DNA from: Sporosarcina luteola
GTDB taxonomy: Bacteria; Bacillota; Bacilli; Bacillales_A; Planococcaceae
Assembly (NCBI RefSeq): GCF_023715585.1
Contig: NZ_JAMBOK010000001.1
Coordinates: 992,001 to 1,056,000, forward strand
Length of the DNA stretch: 64,000 bases
Direction of reading: 5' to 3'
Position 1 is the stretch's first letter. Each line of letters opens with the position of its first letter. Positions 25,886 to 34,358 of this stretch are shown here, one piece after another. Under the pieces are notes generated by a model that saw only the letters and a list, made by a program, of their open reading frames with translations, did not search any database and was not told where the DNA came from. Made by a program: the position numbers and the translations under genes.

Positions 25886-26340
25886 TCCTTGATCATCTCT
25901 TTGTGCAGTTTTGTCAACAATCGTGAAAACTCGTTTATTTCCATCTCTGAAAAGTCCTCGAGAACTGTATTTAAGTAATTCCGTCGTTTATCGATCACTT
26001 CTTCGATGATGCGTTCACCCTCGCCTAATAAATGAATGCGTACGACACGGCGATCCTGTTCATCACGCACCCTCTTCACGAGCTTGTTATTTTCCATGCG
26101 ATCGACGAGATCTGTCGTCGTGCTGAATGCCAGATACATTTTATTCGACAAATCGCCGATGGTCATGTCCCCATGCTCGAACAACCATTGCAATGCAATG
26201 AATTGTGGAGGTGTAATCGTATAATTGCTTAAAATTTTACGGCCTTGCTGTTTAATGATTCCAGATATATATCGGAGTTCCTTTTCCATCCGAGCAATGT
26301 TCTCGGTGCCTTCAAGACTCATTGCGTTTTGTTCCGCCAC
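25882..26340 (-). CDS. ysmB: MarR-family regulator, YsmB-like
   Basis: The 152-residue winged-helix protein has the MarR pattern YTITPPQFIALQWLFEHGDM, NKMYLAFSTTTDLVDRMENN and VRDEQDRRVVRIHLLGEGE. A GTG start has GGGAG nine bases upstream. It overlaps racE, so the two are co-transcribed as in B. subtilis. Targets are unknown. Confidence 0.87.
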   Translation of the reverse strand: MAEQNAMSLEGTENIARMEKELRYISGIIKQQGRKILSNYTITPPQFIALQWLFEHGDMTIGDLSNKMYLAFSTTTDLVDRMENNKLVKRVRDEQDRRVVRIHLLGEGERIIEEVIDKRRNYLNTVLEDFSEMEINEFSRLLTKLHKEMIKD

Positions 26341-26512
26341 ATATACCAGCTCCCTGAAAACGAATACTGTCTACTTATTGTCACCTTTTTCGTCATATAA
26401 CGCAACAGTTTAAGGAGGATAATAAGTATTTAATTATTTCAGGAAGCTGAGCATATTTATAAATATGACGGTTCATAATGAGTCAGGCCTCAAGGAACGA
26501 CAATAGATTTTC

Positions 26513-26737
26513 TCAATTTAGTTTCAGTTCCCCTAATCGCAACAATTCGACAATCGCTTGAGCCCTTCCGGATACTCCTAATTTCTGAATGGTATTCGAA
26601 ATATGATTCCGGACGGTTTTTTCGCTAATGCCGAGCCGTCCTGCGATTTCCTTCGTCGTGTGATCATCTACTAATAGATTGAAGATTTCTCGCTCCCTTG
26701 CTGTAAGCAAAGAACGGTTTTTCATTTCTCCTGTCAA
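26513..26737 (-). CDS. gerE: Spore coat regulator GerE (LuxR-type HTH)
   Basis: The 74-residue protein is almost only a LuxR-type DNA-binding domain: LLTAREREIFNLLVDDHTTK, then GRLGISEKTVRNHISNTIQK and AQAIVELLRLGEL. In Bacillus, GerE acts last in the mother cell, adjusting coat gene expression with sigma-K. The TTG at 26737 is chosen because AGGAGGGG lies seven bases upstream and the length then equals B. subtilis GerE. Its presence shows the organism forms spores. Confidence 0.93.
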   Translation of the reverse strand: MTGEMKNRSLLTAREREIFNLLVDDHTTKEIAGRLGISEKTVRNHISNTIQKLGVSGRAQAIVELLRLGELKLN

Positions 26738-26812
26738 GACGCGCCCCCTCCTATCCACGTTCACTTTACAATATGTGAGGAAGGTTTAGGCTGTGCCGGC
26801 TCGTTCATCATT

Positions 26813-27256
26813 TTACAAGGAAAAACCGGATTTTTGATCACTTTTCCAAGGAACCGATTTACCTGTTGTCCTGTCAATTTGGACAATCGTTCCCCTTCCG
26901 GTAAATACGAGTTCCCCCTTTGCGTTCTTCGCCATATAATGAATGTCCACTGAGCTGTTCCCGACGGATGCCGCTTTGACGTAAATCGACAATTGTTCAT
27001 CGAAGAATACTTGTTTCATATAGTCGCATTGAAGGTCTGCAACGACTGGTATTGACTTTCCGTTCGGGTCAAGCCACTCAACCATGTGACCGACATGCTT
27101 TAAATATTCGATCCGCGCATATTCAAAATATGCGAAGGTGACTGTATTGTTTAAATGGCCGTACATATCCGTTTCAGAAAAACGCACGGTAACTGGTACT
27201 GAAAATGTGAACTCTTCCATCCATTGTTGCATGTTATCGATATATGTAATTCTCAA
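26813..27256 (-). CDS. ysmA: Acyl-CoA thioesterase, 4HBT family (YsmA)
   Basis: The 147-residue hot-dog-fold protein has the catalytic-region motif TVRFSETDMYGHLNNTVTFA, then YFEYARIEYLKHVG and KQVFFDEQLSIYVKAASVGN. Such enzymes hydrolyse acyl-CoA. The TTG at 27256 has GGGGAG eight bases upstream. Upstream lie a 250-base structured leader element, and beyond it a strong promoter overlapped by a FadR-type operator, so expression is probably tied to fatty-acyl-CoA levels (inference). Confidence 0.85.
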   Translation of the reverse strand: MRITYIDNMQQWMEEFTFSVPVTVRFSETDMYGHLNNTVTFAYFEYARIEYLKHVGHMVEWLDPNGKSIPVVADLQCDYMKQVFFDEQLSIYVKAASVGNSSVDIHYMAKNAKGELVFTGRGTIVQIDRTTGKSVPWKSDQKSGFSL

Positions 27257-27276
27257 CTATCCCACTCCCCTTTTAT

Positions 27277-27526
27277 CAATTACGCCTCGGCGTAATTGCG
27301 TCCGGATTTTGAATTGTGCTTGAGGGCGACAGGATGTCGTTCATGCAGTCGTTGCGACAGGACGTCGCGCACTTAGACTGCCTTCCATAACACCTTTCAA
27401 AATCCGTGACATCCGCCGGAGGCTTTATCTTTGTTCAGCTGGCCAATGGACATCCACTGGACAGGGGATAAAACTTGATTTCATCCCGCCAGCTATTAAG
27501 ATAGGTTTTTGCTGAACAAAGATAAA
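27277..27526 (-). repeat. Structured dispersed leader element, copy 1
   Basis: A GC-rich segment shares most of its sequence with 45129-45306. Plus-strand order: hairpin AATTACGCC/GGCGTAATT (27279-27297 region); outer stem CGGATTTTGAA with TTCAAAATCCG (27303-27313 and 27396-27406); hairpin CGAC-AGGAT-GTCG (27327-27339); stem GCAGTC/GACTGC (27345-27350 and 27376-27381) capped by GCGAC-AGGAC-GTCGC (27354-27368); then TATCTTTGTTCAGC paired with GCTGAACAAAGATA near 27426-27524, enclosing AGCTGGC/GCCAGCT. It lies between the ysmA promoter and ysmA, so it should be in the mRNA leader. Confidence 0.8.
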
Positions 27527-27527
27527 A

Positions 27528-27545
27528 TGAATGAACATTCATTCT
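27528..27545. promoter_or_regulatory. FadR-type operator upstream of ysmA
   Basis: TGAATGAACATTCATTCT differs at two positions from the B. subtilis FadR box TGAATGANTANTCATTCA. It lies at the transcription start implied by the promoter at 27549-27577. Confidence 0.7.
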
Positions 27546-27548
27546 ATT

Positions 27549-27577
27549 ATTATAGCAAATAGATTGTGAATATCCAA
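27549..27577 (-). promoter_or_regulatory. Sigma-A promoter of ysmA
   Basis: TTGGAT (27572-27577) and TATAAT (27549-27554) are separated by 17 bases on the minus strand. Confidence 0.75.
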
Positions 27578-27631
27578 TAGTACGAGAGATTTACACTGCA
27601 TGCAGCTCGCAATAGACACGGGATCGGTCTA

Positions 27632-28062
27632 TTTAGGCGCTTGACCGGCTACTTTAGGCGCGGGACGAATCTTTTTAGGCGCGAGACCGAATACTTTAGG
27701 CGCGGGATTACTCTCTATAGGCGCGGGAACGGCCACTTTAGGCGCGAGATCAACTGCTTTAGGCGCTAGACCAACTGCTTTAGGCGCAGGAACAACCACT
27801 TTAGGCGCTAGACCAACTGCTTTAGGCGCAGGAACAACCACTTTAGACGCGAAATCAACTGCTTTAGGCGCAGGAACAACCACTTTAGGCGCGAGACCAA
27901 CTGCTTTAGGCGCAGGAACAACCACTTTAGGCGCTAGATCAACTGCTTTAGGCGCAGGAACAGCGCTAGACCACCTGCTTTAGGCGCGGGAACGGCTACT
28001 ATAGGCGCGACACCCGCCTCTATAGGCGCAGCACTCCTCTCTTTAAGCGCGAGACTGCATTT
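27632..28062. repeat. 21-bp tandem repeat array 1 (about 20 units)
   Basis: Units start TTTAGGCGC and continue with 12 variable bases. Nineteen of twenty are exactly 21 bases; one near 27947-27978 is 32 bases after a partial duplication. The middle alternates two types, TTTAGGCGC(T/G)AGACCAACTGC and TTTAGGCGCAGGAACAACCAC, giving a 42-bp higher-order period. Because 21 is a multiple of three, frames stay open (repeating APKxVxx on the minus strand), but no ribosome site exists and coding is unlikely. Confidence 0.92.
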
Positions 28063-28066
28063 CCAC

Positions 28067-28115
28067 AAAAAAAGAACTGTCGCAGCAAGTCATTTTTGAC
28101 TTTCTGGACAGTTCC
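28067..28115 (-). terminator. Terminator of sdhCAB
   Basis: GGAACTGTC pairs with GACAGTTC around an inner AAGTCA/TGACTT stem, followed by TTTTTTT on the minus strand. Confidence 0.88.
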
Positions 28116-28128
28116 ATTTAAATGTTTA

Positions 28129-28929
28129 TCAGTCAACCATATGGTCGCTTCCGAAGAAGTTTTTAAACATTTGTACCGTCGTTGCGCGGTTCATTGCAGC
28201 GATGGACGTTGTTAAAGGAATACCTTTAGGACATGCGACGACACAATTTTGCGAGTTTCCGCATTCGCCGATTCCTCCGTCGGACATGATTGTTTCCAGG
28301 CGCTCGTCTTTGTTCATCGCACCAGTTGGATGCGAGTTGAACAGGCGGACTTGGGACAATAGTGCAGGTCCGATGAAGTTCGTTTTGTCGTTGACGTTAG
28401 GGCAAGCCTCTAGGCAGACACCGCATGTCATGCATTTGGACAATTCATAAGCCCATTGGCGTTTACGCTCAGGCATACGAGGACCTTCGCCTAAATCGTA
28501 TGTTCCGTCGATTGGAATCCAAGCTTTGATCCGTTTGAGGGAATCGAACATGAACTCACGGTCTACAACAAGGTCACGCACAACTGGGAATGTTCTCATC
28601 GGCTCCAGGCGGATCGGTTGTGTAAGCTGATCGACCAAAGCTGTACAGGATTGGCGAGGGCGTCCGTTGATCACCATTGAACATGCGCCGCATACTTCTT
28701 CAAGGCAGTTCATGTCCCAGTTGACTGGTGTCGTTTTCTTCCCTTCGGCATTCACCGGGTTGCGACGAATCTCCATGAGAGCGGAAATGACGTTCATATT
28801 CGGTCTGTATGGGATTTCAAAGCTTTCCATATATGGTTTTGAATCAGGAGTATCTTGTCGCTGAATTTCAAATTTGACCGTTTTTCCTGCAGTTTGCTGT
28901 TCAAGGACAGCAGTTGTTTGCTCAGTCAC
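28129..28929 (-). CDS. sdhB: Succinate dehydrogenase iron-sulfur subunit
   Basis: The 266-residue subunit carries electrons from SdhA to the membrane anchor. The [2Fe-2S] cluster is bound by CLEEVCGACSMVINGRPRQS and the following Cys. The [4Fe-4S] and [3Fe-4S] sites are formed by CMTCGVCLEACPNVN and CGNSQNCVVACPKGIPLTTS. It is the last gene of the operon, starts five bases past the sdhA stop, and is followed by a strong terminator. Confidence 0.96.
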   Translation of the reverse strand: MTEQTTAVLEQQTAGKTVKFEIQRQDTPDSKPYMESFEIPYRPNMNVISALMEIRRNPVNAEGKKTTPVNWDMNCLEEVCGACSMVINGRPRQSCTALVDQLTQPIRLEPMRTFPVVRDLVVDREFMFDSLKRIKAWIPIDGTYDLGEGPRMPERKRQWAYELSKCMTCGVCLEACPNVNDKTNFIGPALLSQVRLFNSHPTGAMNKDERLETIMSDGGIGECGNSQNCVVACPKGIPLTTSIAAMNRATTVQMFKNFFGSDHMVD

Positions 28930-28934
28930 TTAAG

Positions 28935-30689
28935 TCAATCTCCTTTCTTCGCTGAATAGTCACGTTTACGCGGCGGAATCAAGGATACATCCACTTCTTC
29001 ATAAGAAAGGATCGGCGCAGATTTCCCGTCGAATTCTGCGATAGTCGTTTTCAAGAAGTTTTCGTCGTCACGGTTCGGGAAATCTGGTTTGTAATGTGCC
29101 CCACGGCTCTCATTACGATTCAGTGCTCCCAACGTGATGACTCGTGCCAAGTATAGCATGTTTTTCAACTGGCGAGTGAATGTTGCGCCTTGGTTTGACC
29201 ATTGTTGCGTATCCACAATATTGATGTTTTCGTAGCGCTCAAGAAGCTCTTGGATCTTGTAGTCCGTTTCTTGCAATTTATCGTTGTATCGGACAACCGT
29301 TACGTTATCTGTCATGATTTCGCCGAGTTCCCTATGCAGAATATATGCATTCTCGTTGCCATCCATCTTTAACGTATCGTCCCATTTTTGCTGTTCGTCT
29401 TTCACAGCAGATTCAAACAAGGATGATGGAAGCTCATCTGCAGTGCGTTTTACGCCGCGCATATACTTGACCGCTTCCGGACCTGCAACCATTCCGCCAT
29501 AGATGGCAGATAGCAAGGAGTTTGCTCCAAGACGGTTTGCACCATGTTGGGAGTAATCACACTCACCTGCTGCAAACAGTCCAGGGATGTTTGTTTGCTG
29601 CTCGTAATCGACCCAAAGTCCGCCCATTGAATAATGGACCGCAGGGAAGATTTTCATTGGCAATTTGCGTGGATCATCGCCAGTGAATTTCTCATAGATT
29701 TCAATGATGCCGCCCAGTTTGATATCAAGCTCTTTCGGATCTTTATGGGAAAGGTCAAGGTATACCATGTTTTCCCCGTTAATGCCCAACTTCTGGTTTA
29801 CGCAGACATCGAAGATTTCACGTGTCGCAATATCACGCGGTACCAAGTTTCCGTAATCCGGATATTTCTCTTCAAGGAAGTACCATGGCTTACCGTCTTT
29901 ATACGTCCAAATACGGCCCCCTTCTCCACGGGCGGATTCACTCATAAGACGGAGTTTGTCGTCTCCCGGGATTGCAGTTGGGTGAATTTGGATGAATTCA
30001 CCATTCGCATATTTAGCCCCTTGTTGATAAACTATCGAAGCTGCGGAACCAGTATTGATTACTGAGTTTGTCGATTTACCGAAGATGATCCCAGGTCCGC
30101 CAGTCGCCATAATGACTGCGTCTCCAGGGAACGCCTTGATTTCCATGGACTGCATGTTCTGCGCTTTGATCCCACGGCAAATTCCTTCTTCATCCAAGAT
30201 GACGCCAAGGAATTCCCAGTGCTCATACTTCTGAACAAGACCCGCCACCTCATGACGGCGAACTTGCTCGTCCAATGCGTATAGAAGTTGTTGGCCTGTC
30301 GTAGCGCCAGCAAATGCTGTACGGTGATGCAACGTACCGCCGAAACGACGGAAATCCAATAATCCTTCAGGTGTGCGGTTAAACATGACACCCATCCGGT
30401 CCATCAAGTGGATGATTCCTGGAGCCGCCTCTGCCATTGCTTTAACTGGAGGTTGGTTCGCTAGGAAATCCCCGCCATATACAGTGTCATCAAAGTGGAT
30501 TGCAGGCGAGTCGCCCTCACCTTTCGTATTCACTGCGCCGTTGATGCCGCCTTGCGCACAAACGGAGTGGGAGCGTTTTACCGGAACGAGTGAGAACAGG
30601 TCTACCCCGACTCCTTCTTCCGCAGCTTTGATAGTTGCCATCAAGCCGGCAAGTCCGCCACCGACGACAATCAATCTGCCTTTTGCCAT
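28935..30689 (-). CDS. sdhA: Succinate dehydrogenase flavoprotein subunit
   Basis: The 584-residue subunit oxidises succinate to fumarate using covalent FAD. It has the dinucleotide fold VVGGGLAGLMATIKAAEEGV, the flavin-linked His in KRSHSVCAQGGINGAVN, active-site blocks IQIHPTAIPG and ESARGEGGRIW, and the C-terminal ESRGAHYKPDFPNRDDENFL. The ATG at 30689 follows GAGGAGTG. It is the middle gene of sdhCAB, linking the TCA cycle to the quinone pool. Confidence 0.96.
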   Translation of the reverse strand: MAKGRLIVVGGGLAGLMATIKAAEEGVGVDLFSLVPVKRSHSVCAQGGINGAVNTKGEGDSPAIHFDDTVYGGDFLANQPPVKAMAEAAPGIIHLMDRMGVMFNRTPEGLLDFRRFGGTLHHRTAFAGATTGQQLLYALDEQVRRHEVAGLVQKYEHWEFLGVILDEEGICRGIKAQNMQSMEIKAFPGDAVIMATGGPGIIFGKSTNSVINTGSAASIVYQQGAKYANGEFIQIHPTAIPGDDKLRLMSESARGEGGRIWTYKDGKPWYFLEEKYPDYGNLVPRDIATREIFDVCVNQKLGINGENMVYLDLSHKDPKELDIKLGGIIEIYEKFTGDDPRKLPMKIFPAVHYSMGGLWVDYEQQTNIPGLFAAGECDYSQHGANRLGANSLLSAIYGGMVAGPEAVKYMRGVKRTADELPSSLFESAVKDEQQKWDDTLKMDGNENAYILHRELGEIMTDNVTVVRYNDKLQETDYKIQELLERYENINIVDTQQWSNQGATFTRQLKNMLYLARVITLGALNRNESRGAHYKPDFPNRDDENFLKTTIAEFDGKSAPILSYEEVDVSLIPPRKRDYSAKKGD

Positions 30690-30746
30690 TGTTGATTCAC
30701 TCCTCAAATTTTACATATACTTGTAATTCAATGACCATGATTGTTA

Positions 30747-31355
30747 TTAGACAAACGCCAATAATGCTTGTATACCTATTACGGAAAGAACTAAGAACGC
30801 AGCAATCGTAATGTAAGAAACAATCTTTTGTGAGCGTGGCGATTGTGCAATCCCCCATGTCACAGCGAACGACCATAGGCCATTTGCTAAGTGGAATGTC
30901 GCTGACAGTACACCTGCTATGTAGAACGCAAGCATGAACGGATTAGAGAGGATCTCTTCCATCATGTTGAAGTTCACTTCTGCCCCAAGTGCTTTTTGGA
31001 TTCTAGTTTCATAGATATGCCACGCTATGAAAATGACTAGGAAAACGCCTGTTACACGTTGCAGCATGAACATCCAGTTACGGAATGTTCCGTAGCGCTG
31101 AACATTGTTTTTCGCAGTGAAAGCTATGTACACACCATAAAACGCATGGAACATTAACGGAATATAGATAATGAACCATTCCAAGAACAGGACGAACGGC
31201 AAGCTCCCCATGAAATTGGATGCGTTATTGAACGCTTCTTCACCGCGTGTTGCAAAGTGGTTGATGACCAAGTGTTGAGTGAGGAACAACCCAACCGGAA
31301 TAACTCCGAGCAATGAATGCAGCCGGCGCAAGTAAAAATCTGATTCTCTCGACAA
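30747..31355 (-). CDS. sdhC: Succinate dehydrogenase cytochrome b558 subunit
   Basis: The 202-residue membrane anchor has five hydrophobic helices and histidines suited to two haems (HSLLGVIPVGLFLTQHLVIN, IPLMFHAFYGVY, AWHIYETR, ATFHLANGLW). This single-anchor form is the Bacillus type rather than the SdhC/SdhD pair of proteobacteria. It heads the sdhCAB operon. Confidence 0.94.
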   Translation of the reverse strand: MSRESDFYLRRLHSLLGVIPVGLFLTQHLVINHFATRGEEAFNNASNFMGSLPFVLFLEWFIIYIPLMFHAFYGVYIAFTAKNNVQRYGTFRNWMFMLQRVTGVFLVIFIAWHIYETRIQKALGAEVNFNMMEEILSNPFMLAFYIAGVLSATFHLANGLWSFAVTWGIAQSPRSQKIVSYITIAAFLVLSVIGIQALLAFV

Positions 31356-31574
31356 GTCTTTTACCCTCCCTTATTAAAGAGATATGCCAGAAATGCCTCG
31401 TCACTGTTTGTACAAATGATAGACGTTGACGGCATGCCTCTTAATGGTACAATATGATAACATGTTCATTGTACTCCTCACTTTTGAGGAGGTCAAGGCG
31501 ATCTAGGCTTTTTGAAGACCATTATCAAAAAGTTCAATCCATGACCCGATTCTCCTGAAAGGACTGCATAATCG

Positions 31575-31991
31575 TTGGATAAACTAACTTATGAATCTCC
31601 GACACGATTAGGATATGAAATCATAAGAGACCATGTGCTCCCGAACATATTAGGAAAGCATGAAGATGAAATCCTTTATTGGTCCGGAAAAGAGATAGCT
31701 AGAAAATTCCCTATATTTTCAATTGATGAATTGCCGGATTTCTTTCGGGAAGCCGGTTGGGGTCCCCTTGTCCCTTACAAAGGGAAAACAGCAAAAGATG
31801 AAGCTTTATTCATTCTGGAGCAAAGTGACACAACGCTGCTTAAAAACAGATCTTGTCATCTGGAAGCCGGTTTCATCGCCGAACAGTTCCAGAAACTGAA
31901 TGGTTACCTCACTGAATGCTATGGCGAAAAAATCCCAAAAGAGAACCACGTGCGATTTCTTGTTAAATGGGATCCAAAGTCGCAAGTATGA
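31575..31991 (+). CDS. yslB: YslB-family protein (DUF2507)
   Basis: The 138-residue cytoplasmic protein begins LTYESPTRLGYEIIRDHVLP and contains KEIARKFPIFSIDELPDFFR and SCHLEAGFIAEQFQ. It is conserved beside uvrC and sdhC in Bacillales, and resembles V4R-like small-molecule-binding folds; the role is unknown. A TTG start follows GAAAGGAC by ten bases. It is divergent from sdhC and convergent with uvrC, sharing a terminator. Confidence 0.85.
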   Translation: MDKLTYESPTRLGYEIIRDHVLPNILGKHEDEILYWSGKEIARKFPIFSIDELPDFFREAGWGPLVPYKGKTAKDEALFILEQSDTTLLKNRSCHLEAGFIAEQFQKLNGYLTECYGEKIPKENHVRFLVKWDPKSQV

Positions 31992-32044
31992 CTTGTTCTG
32001 CTTACTAGCCATCTACTGTGGAAATGCGTGATTGATAGACACCA

Positions 32045-32082
32045 AAAAAGGGGCTCATCTGCAAAAGATGAGAGCCCTTTTT
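32045..32082. terminator. Shared terminator of yslB and uvrC
   Basis: AAAAAGGGGCTCATCT pairs with AGATGAGAGCCCTTTTT (one mismatch), with A and T runs on either side, so it works in both directions. Confidence 0.87.
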
Positions 32083-33860
32083 CATTTCTCCTCTTTGAAG
32101 TACTCCACCACCGATTCGGCGACCTTCATTGGAAGCCCTGCATCGTTCAACTCAAGGGCCGTTGCTTCCCGTATTTTCTTAACAGAACCGAAATGCTTCA
32201 GCAGCTGCTGTTTCCGCTTAGGTCCGACACCAGGCAATCCATCCAAAACTGAAGTCAAGGAATTGGTATCCCTGCGTTTCCTATGGAATGTTATGACGAA
32301 CCGATGCACTTCATCCTGTATTCGCTGAAGTAGATAAAATGCTTCACTCGTCCGTTTTAACGGAACGACTTCCACTGGATTCCCATACAGCAATTGGGCG
32401 GTCTGGTGCTTGTCGTCCTTGGCAAGTCCGGCAATCGGAATGGACAAACCGAGTTCATCCTCGATCACTTCACGGGCGATTTCCATCTGCCCTTTCCCGC
32501 CATCGATGATGATCAGATCCGGCAATGGTAGATTATCTCTTAACACCCTTACATACCGTCTTCTGATCACTTCTCGCATTGCTCCATAATCGTCATGGGC
32601 TGCGGCTGTCTTCGTTTTGTATTTCCTATAATCTTTGCGGTTCGGTCTCCCATCGATGAATGAAACCATGGCGGATACCGGATCTCCCCCCCCGGTATGG
32701 GAGTTGTCGAACGCTTCAATCCGCAAGGGAGTCGAGATCCTCAACGCCTCTCCCAGATCTTCACAAGCACCGATCGTCCTTTGCTCCTGGCGTTCAATCA
32801 GCTGGAATTTTTCACGCAAAGAAATTTCAGCGTTTTTATTCGATAATTTCACGAGATCCTTTTTCTTTCCACGTTGCGGGATGAATACATTCACGTTCAA
32901 TAGTTGCTGAACAATTTCCTGGTCGATCCCTTCCGGCAGTAATATTTCCTTCGGCAGAAGGTGACCGGTCTTACCGTAGAACTGACCGATGAACGTCAAC
33001 ATCTCTTCCTCAGGGTCCTGATACAAAGGGAATATGGAAACATCCCTTTCAATCAATTTGCCTTGTCGCACAAAAAACACTTGGACGCACATCCAACCCT
33101 TTTCAACCGCGTAACCGAATACATCCCGATCAGTAAAGTCATTCATCATCATCGTTTGTTTCTCCATGACCGCTTCGATATTGACAATTTGATCCCGGTA
33201 TTCTTTAGCACGTTCGAATTCCAGGTTCTCTGCAGCCGCGGACATTTTCTCCGTCAACTCATTCTTAACGCTCTTGTAACCGCCGTTCAGGAAACGGCTG
33301 ATGTCGTCCACCATTTCCTTGTATGTTTCCTGCTTGATTTCATTCACGCACGGAGCGAGGCATTGGCCCAAATGATAGTACAGACAGACCCGGTCGGGCA
33401 GCTGATGGCATTTGCGGTAAGGATATAATCGATCCAACAGCTTCTTCGTTTCATGCGCCGCTGTGGCATTCGGATAAGGACCGAAATACTTACCTTTATC
33501 CTTTTTAAGTTGTCTCGTCACAATCAGCTTAGGATGCCGCTCGGAGGTGATTTTTAAATAAGGGTACGTCTTGTCGTCCTTCAGCATGATATTGTATTTC
33601 GGGTCATACTGTTTAATGAGGTTCAGCTCAAGAATGAGCGCCTCGATGTCAGATGTTGTAACGATATATTCAAAGTCCTCGATTTCCCCGACGAGGCGCT
33701 GTGTTTTCGCATCATGGGATCCTGTGAAATAACTGCGGACCCTATTTTTCAGTATTTTTGCCTTGCCAACGTAAATAATTGTGCCTTGGCGGTCCTTCAT
33801 CAAGTAGCAGCCTGGCAAGTCCGGCAGCAGGGACAATTTATGCTCTATTTGTTCTTTCAT
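32082..33860 (-). CDS. uvrC: Excinuclease ABC subunit C
   Basis: The roughly 592-residue nuclease makes the dual incisions in nucleotide excision repair. The GIY-YIG domain is [20 protein letters not shown]; a UVR motif lies near residue 200 ([20 protein letters not shown]); the RNase H-like domain has [18 protein letters not shown] and [13 protein letters not shown]; paired helix-hairpin-helix motifs close the protein ([20 protein letters not shown]). ATG at 33860, or the adjacent one at 33863, follows AGGTG. It lies downstream of trxA, from which a terminator separates it. Confidence 0.95.
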   Translation of the reverse strand: MKEQIEHKLSLLPDLPGCYLMKDRQGTIIYVGKAKILKNRVRSYFTGSHDAKTQRLVGEIEDFEYIVTTSDIEALILELNLIKQYDPKYNIMLKDDKTYPYLKITSERHPKLIVTRQLKKDKGKYFGPYPNATAAHETKKLLDRLYPYRKCHQLPDRVCLYYHLGQCLAPCVNEIKQETYKEMVDDISRFLNGGYKSVKNELTEKMSAAAENLEFERAKEYRDQIVNIEAVMEKQTMMMNDFTDRDVFGYAVEKGWMCVQVFFVRQGKLIERDVSIFPLYQDPEEEMLTFIGQFYGKTGHLLPKEILLPEGIDQEIVQQLLNVNVFIPQRGKKKDLVKLSNKNAEISLREKFQLIERQEQRTIGACEDLGEALRISTPLRIEAFDNSHTGGGDPVSAMVSFIDGRPNRKDYRKYKTKTAAAHDDYGAMREVIRRRYVRVLRDNLPLPDLIIIDGGKGQMEIAREVIEDELGLSIPIAGLAKDDKHQTAQLLYGNPVEVVPLKRTSEAFYLLQRIQDEVHRFVITFHRKRRDTNSLTSVLDGLPGVGPKRKQQLLKHFGSVKKIREATALELNDAGLPMKVAESVVEYFKEEK

Positions 33861-33876
33861 CATTCTCACCTACCAA

Positions 33877-33909
33877 AAAAACCGGGTTCCAATGAAGGTT
33901 CCCGGTTTT
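33877..33909 (-). terminator. Terminator of trxA
   Basis: AAAACCGGGAACC pairs with GGTTCCAATG-side arm AAACCGGGTTCC and is followed by a T-run on the minus strand. Confidence 0.82.
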
Positions 33910-33920
33910 CAAGTAATTCA

Positions 33921-34235
33921 TTACGCGTGTTTTTCAATCAGTTCAGCAAGTTGTTCTTTCGGTTGGAAACCGACAACTTTGTCGACAATTTCCCCGTCTT
34001 TGAAGAGGACAAGTGTCGGAATTGACATGATGCCGTATTCACCGGCTGTTGCTTGGTTTTCGTCAACGTCGACTTTAACGATTTTCGCTTTACCGTTCAG
34101 GTCGCCGTCAAGTTCTTCCAATACAGGAGCGATCATTTTACAAGGTCCGCACCATGTTGCCCAGAAGTCAACAAGGACGAGGCCGTCTTTTGTCTGTTCT
34201 TTAAAGTCTTGGTCAGTTGCATGAAGAATAGCCAT
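33921..34235 (-). CDS. trxA: Thioredoxin
   Basis: The 104-residue protein has the WCGPCK active site (Cys29 and Cys32), the cis-Pro loop SIPTLVLFKDGE and the family length. It is the general cytoplasmic disulfide reductant. It sits between etfA and uvrC, an order shared with B. subtilis, but terminators on both sides indicate its own transcript. Confidence 0.97.
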   Translation of the reverse strand: MAILHATDQDFKEQTKDGLVLVDFWATWCGPCKMIAPVLEELDGDLNGKAKIVKVDVDENQATAGEYGIMSIPTLVLFKDGEIVDKVVGFQPKEQLAELIEKHA

Positions 34236-34325
34236 ATGATTATTTCCTCCTTTAGTAAATCAAACTATGATTGCATTATAGCATGTCAAATATAGCCGAG
34301 CGAAACATCTGCTTATAGCAGGCGA

Positions 34326-34350
34326 AAGGCCCCCGCTATTGCAGGAGCCT
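34326..34350 (-). terminator. Terminator of the fad/etf operon
   Basis: AGGCTCCTGC-AATA-GCGGGGGCCT with G-U pairs, followed by TTTCG, just past the etfA stop. Confidence 0.7.
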
Positions 34351-34358
34351 CTGAAATA

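Noticed and set aside
27629..27925. 98-codon heptad-repeat frame in array 1
   Set aside because: Same reason: no ribosome site, repeat-driven frame, and placed between a terminator and a promoter.
27632..28062. CRISPR array
   Set aside because: Conserved core is nine bases with 12-base variable parts that themselves recur; no cas genes in the window.
31500..31540. Hairpin CTTTTTGA/TCAAAAAG upstream of yslB as a terminator
   Set aside because: No gene ends here and the stem is short; it may be chance or part of an unknown leader.
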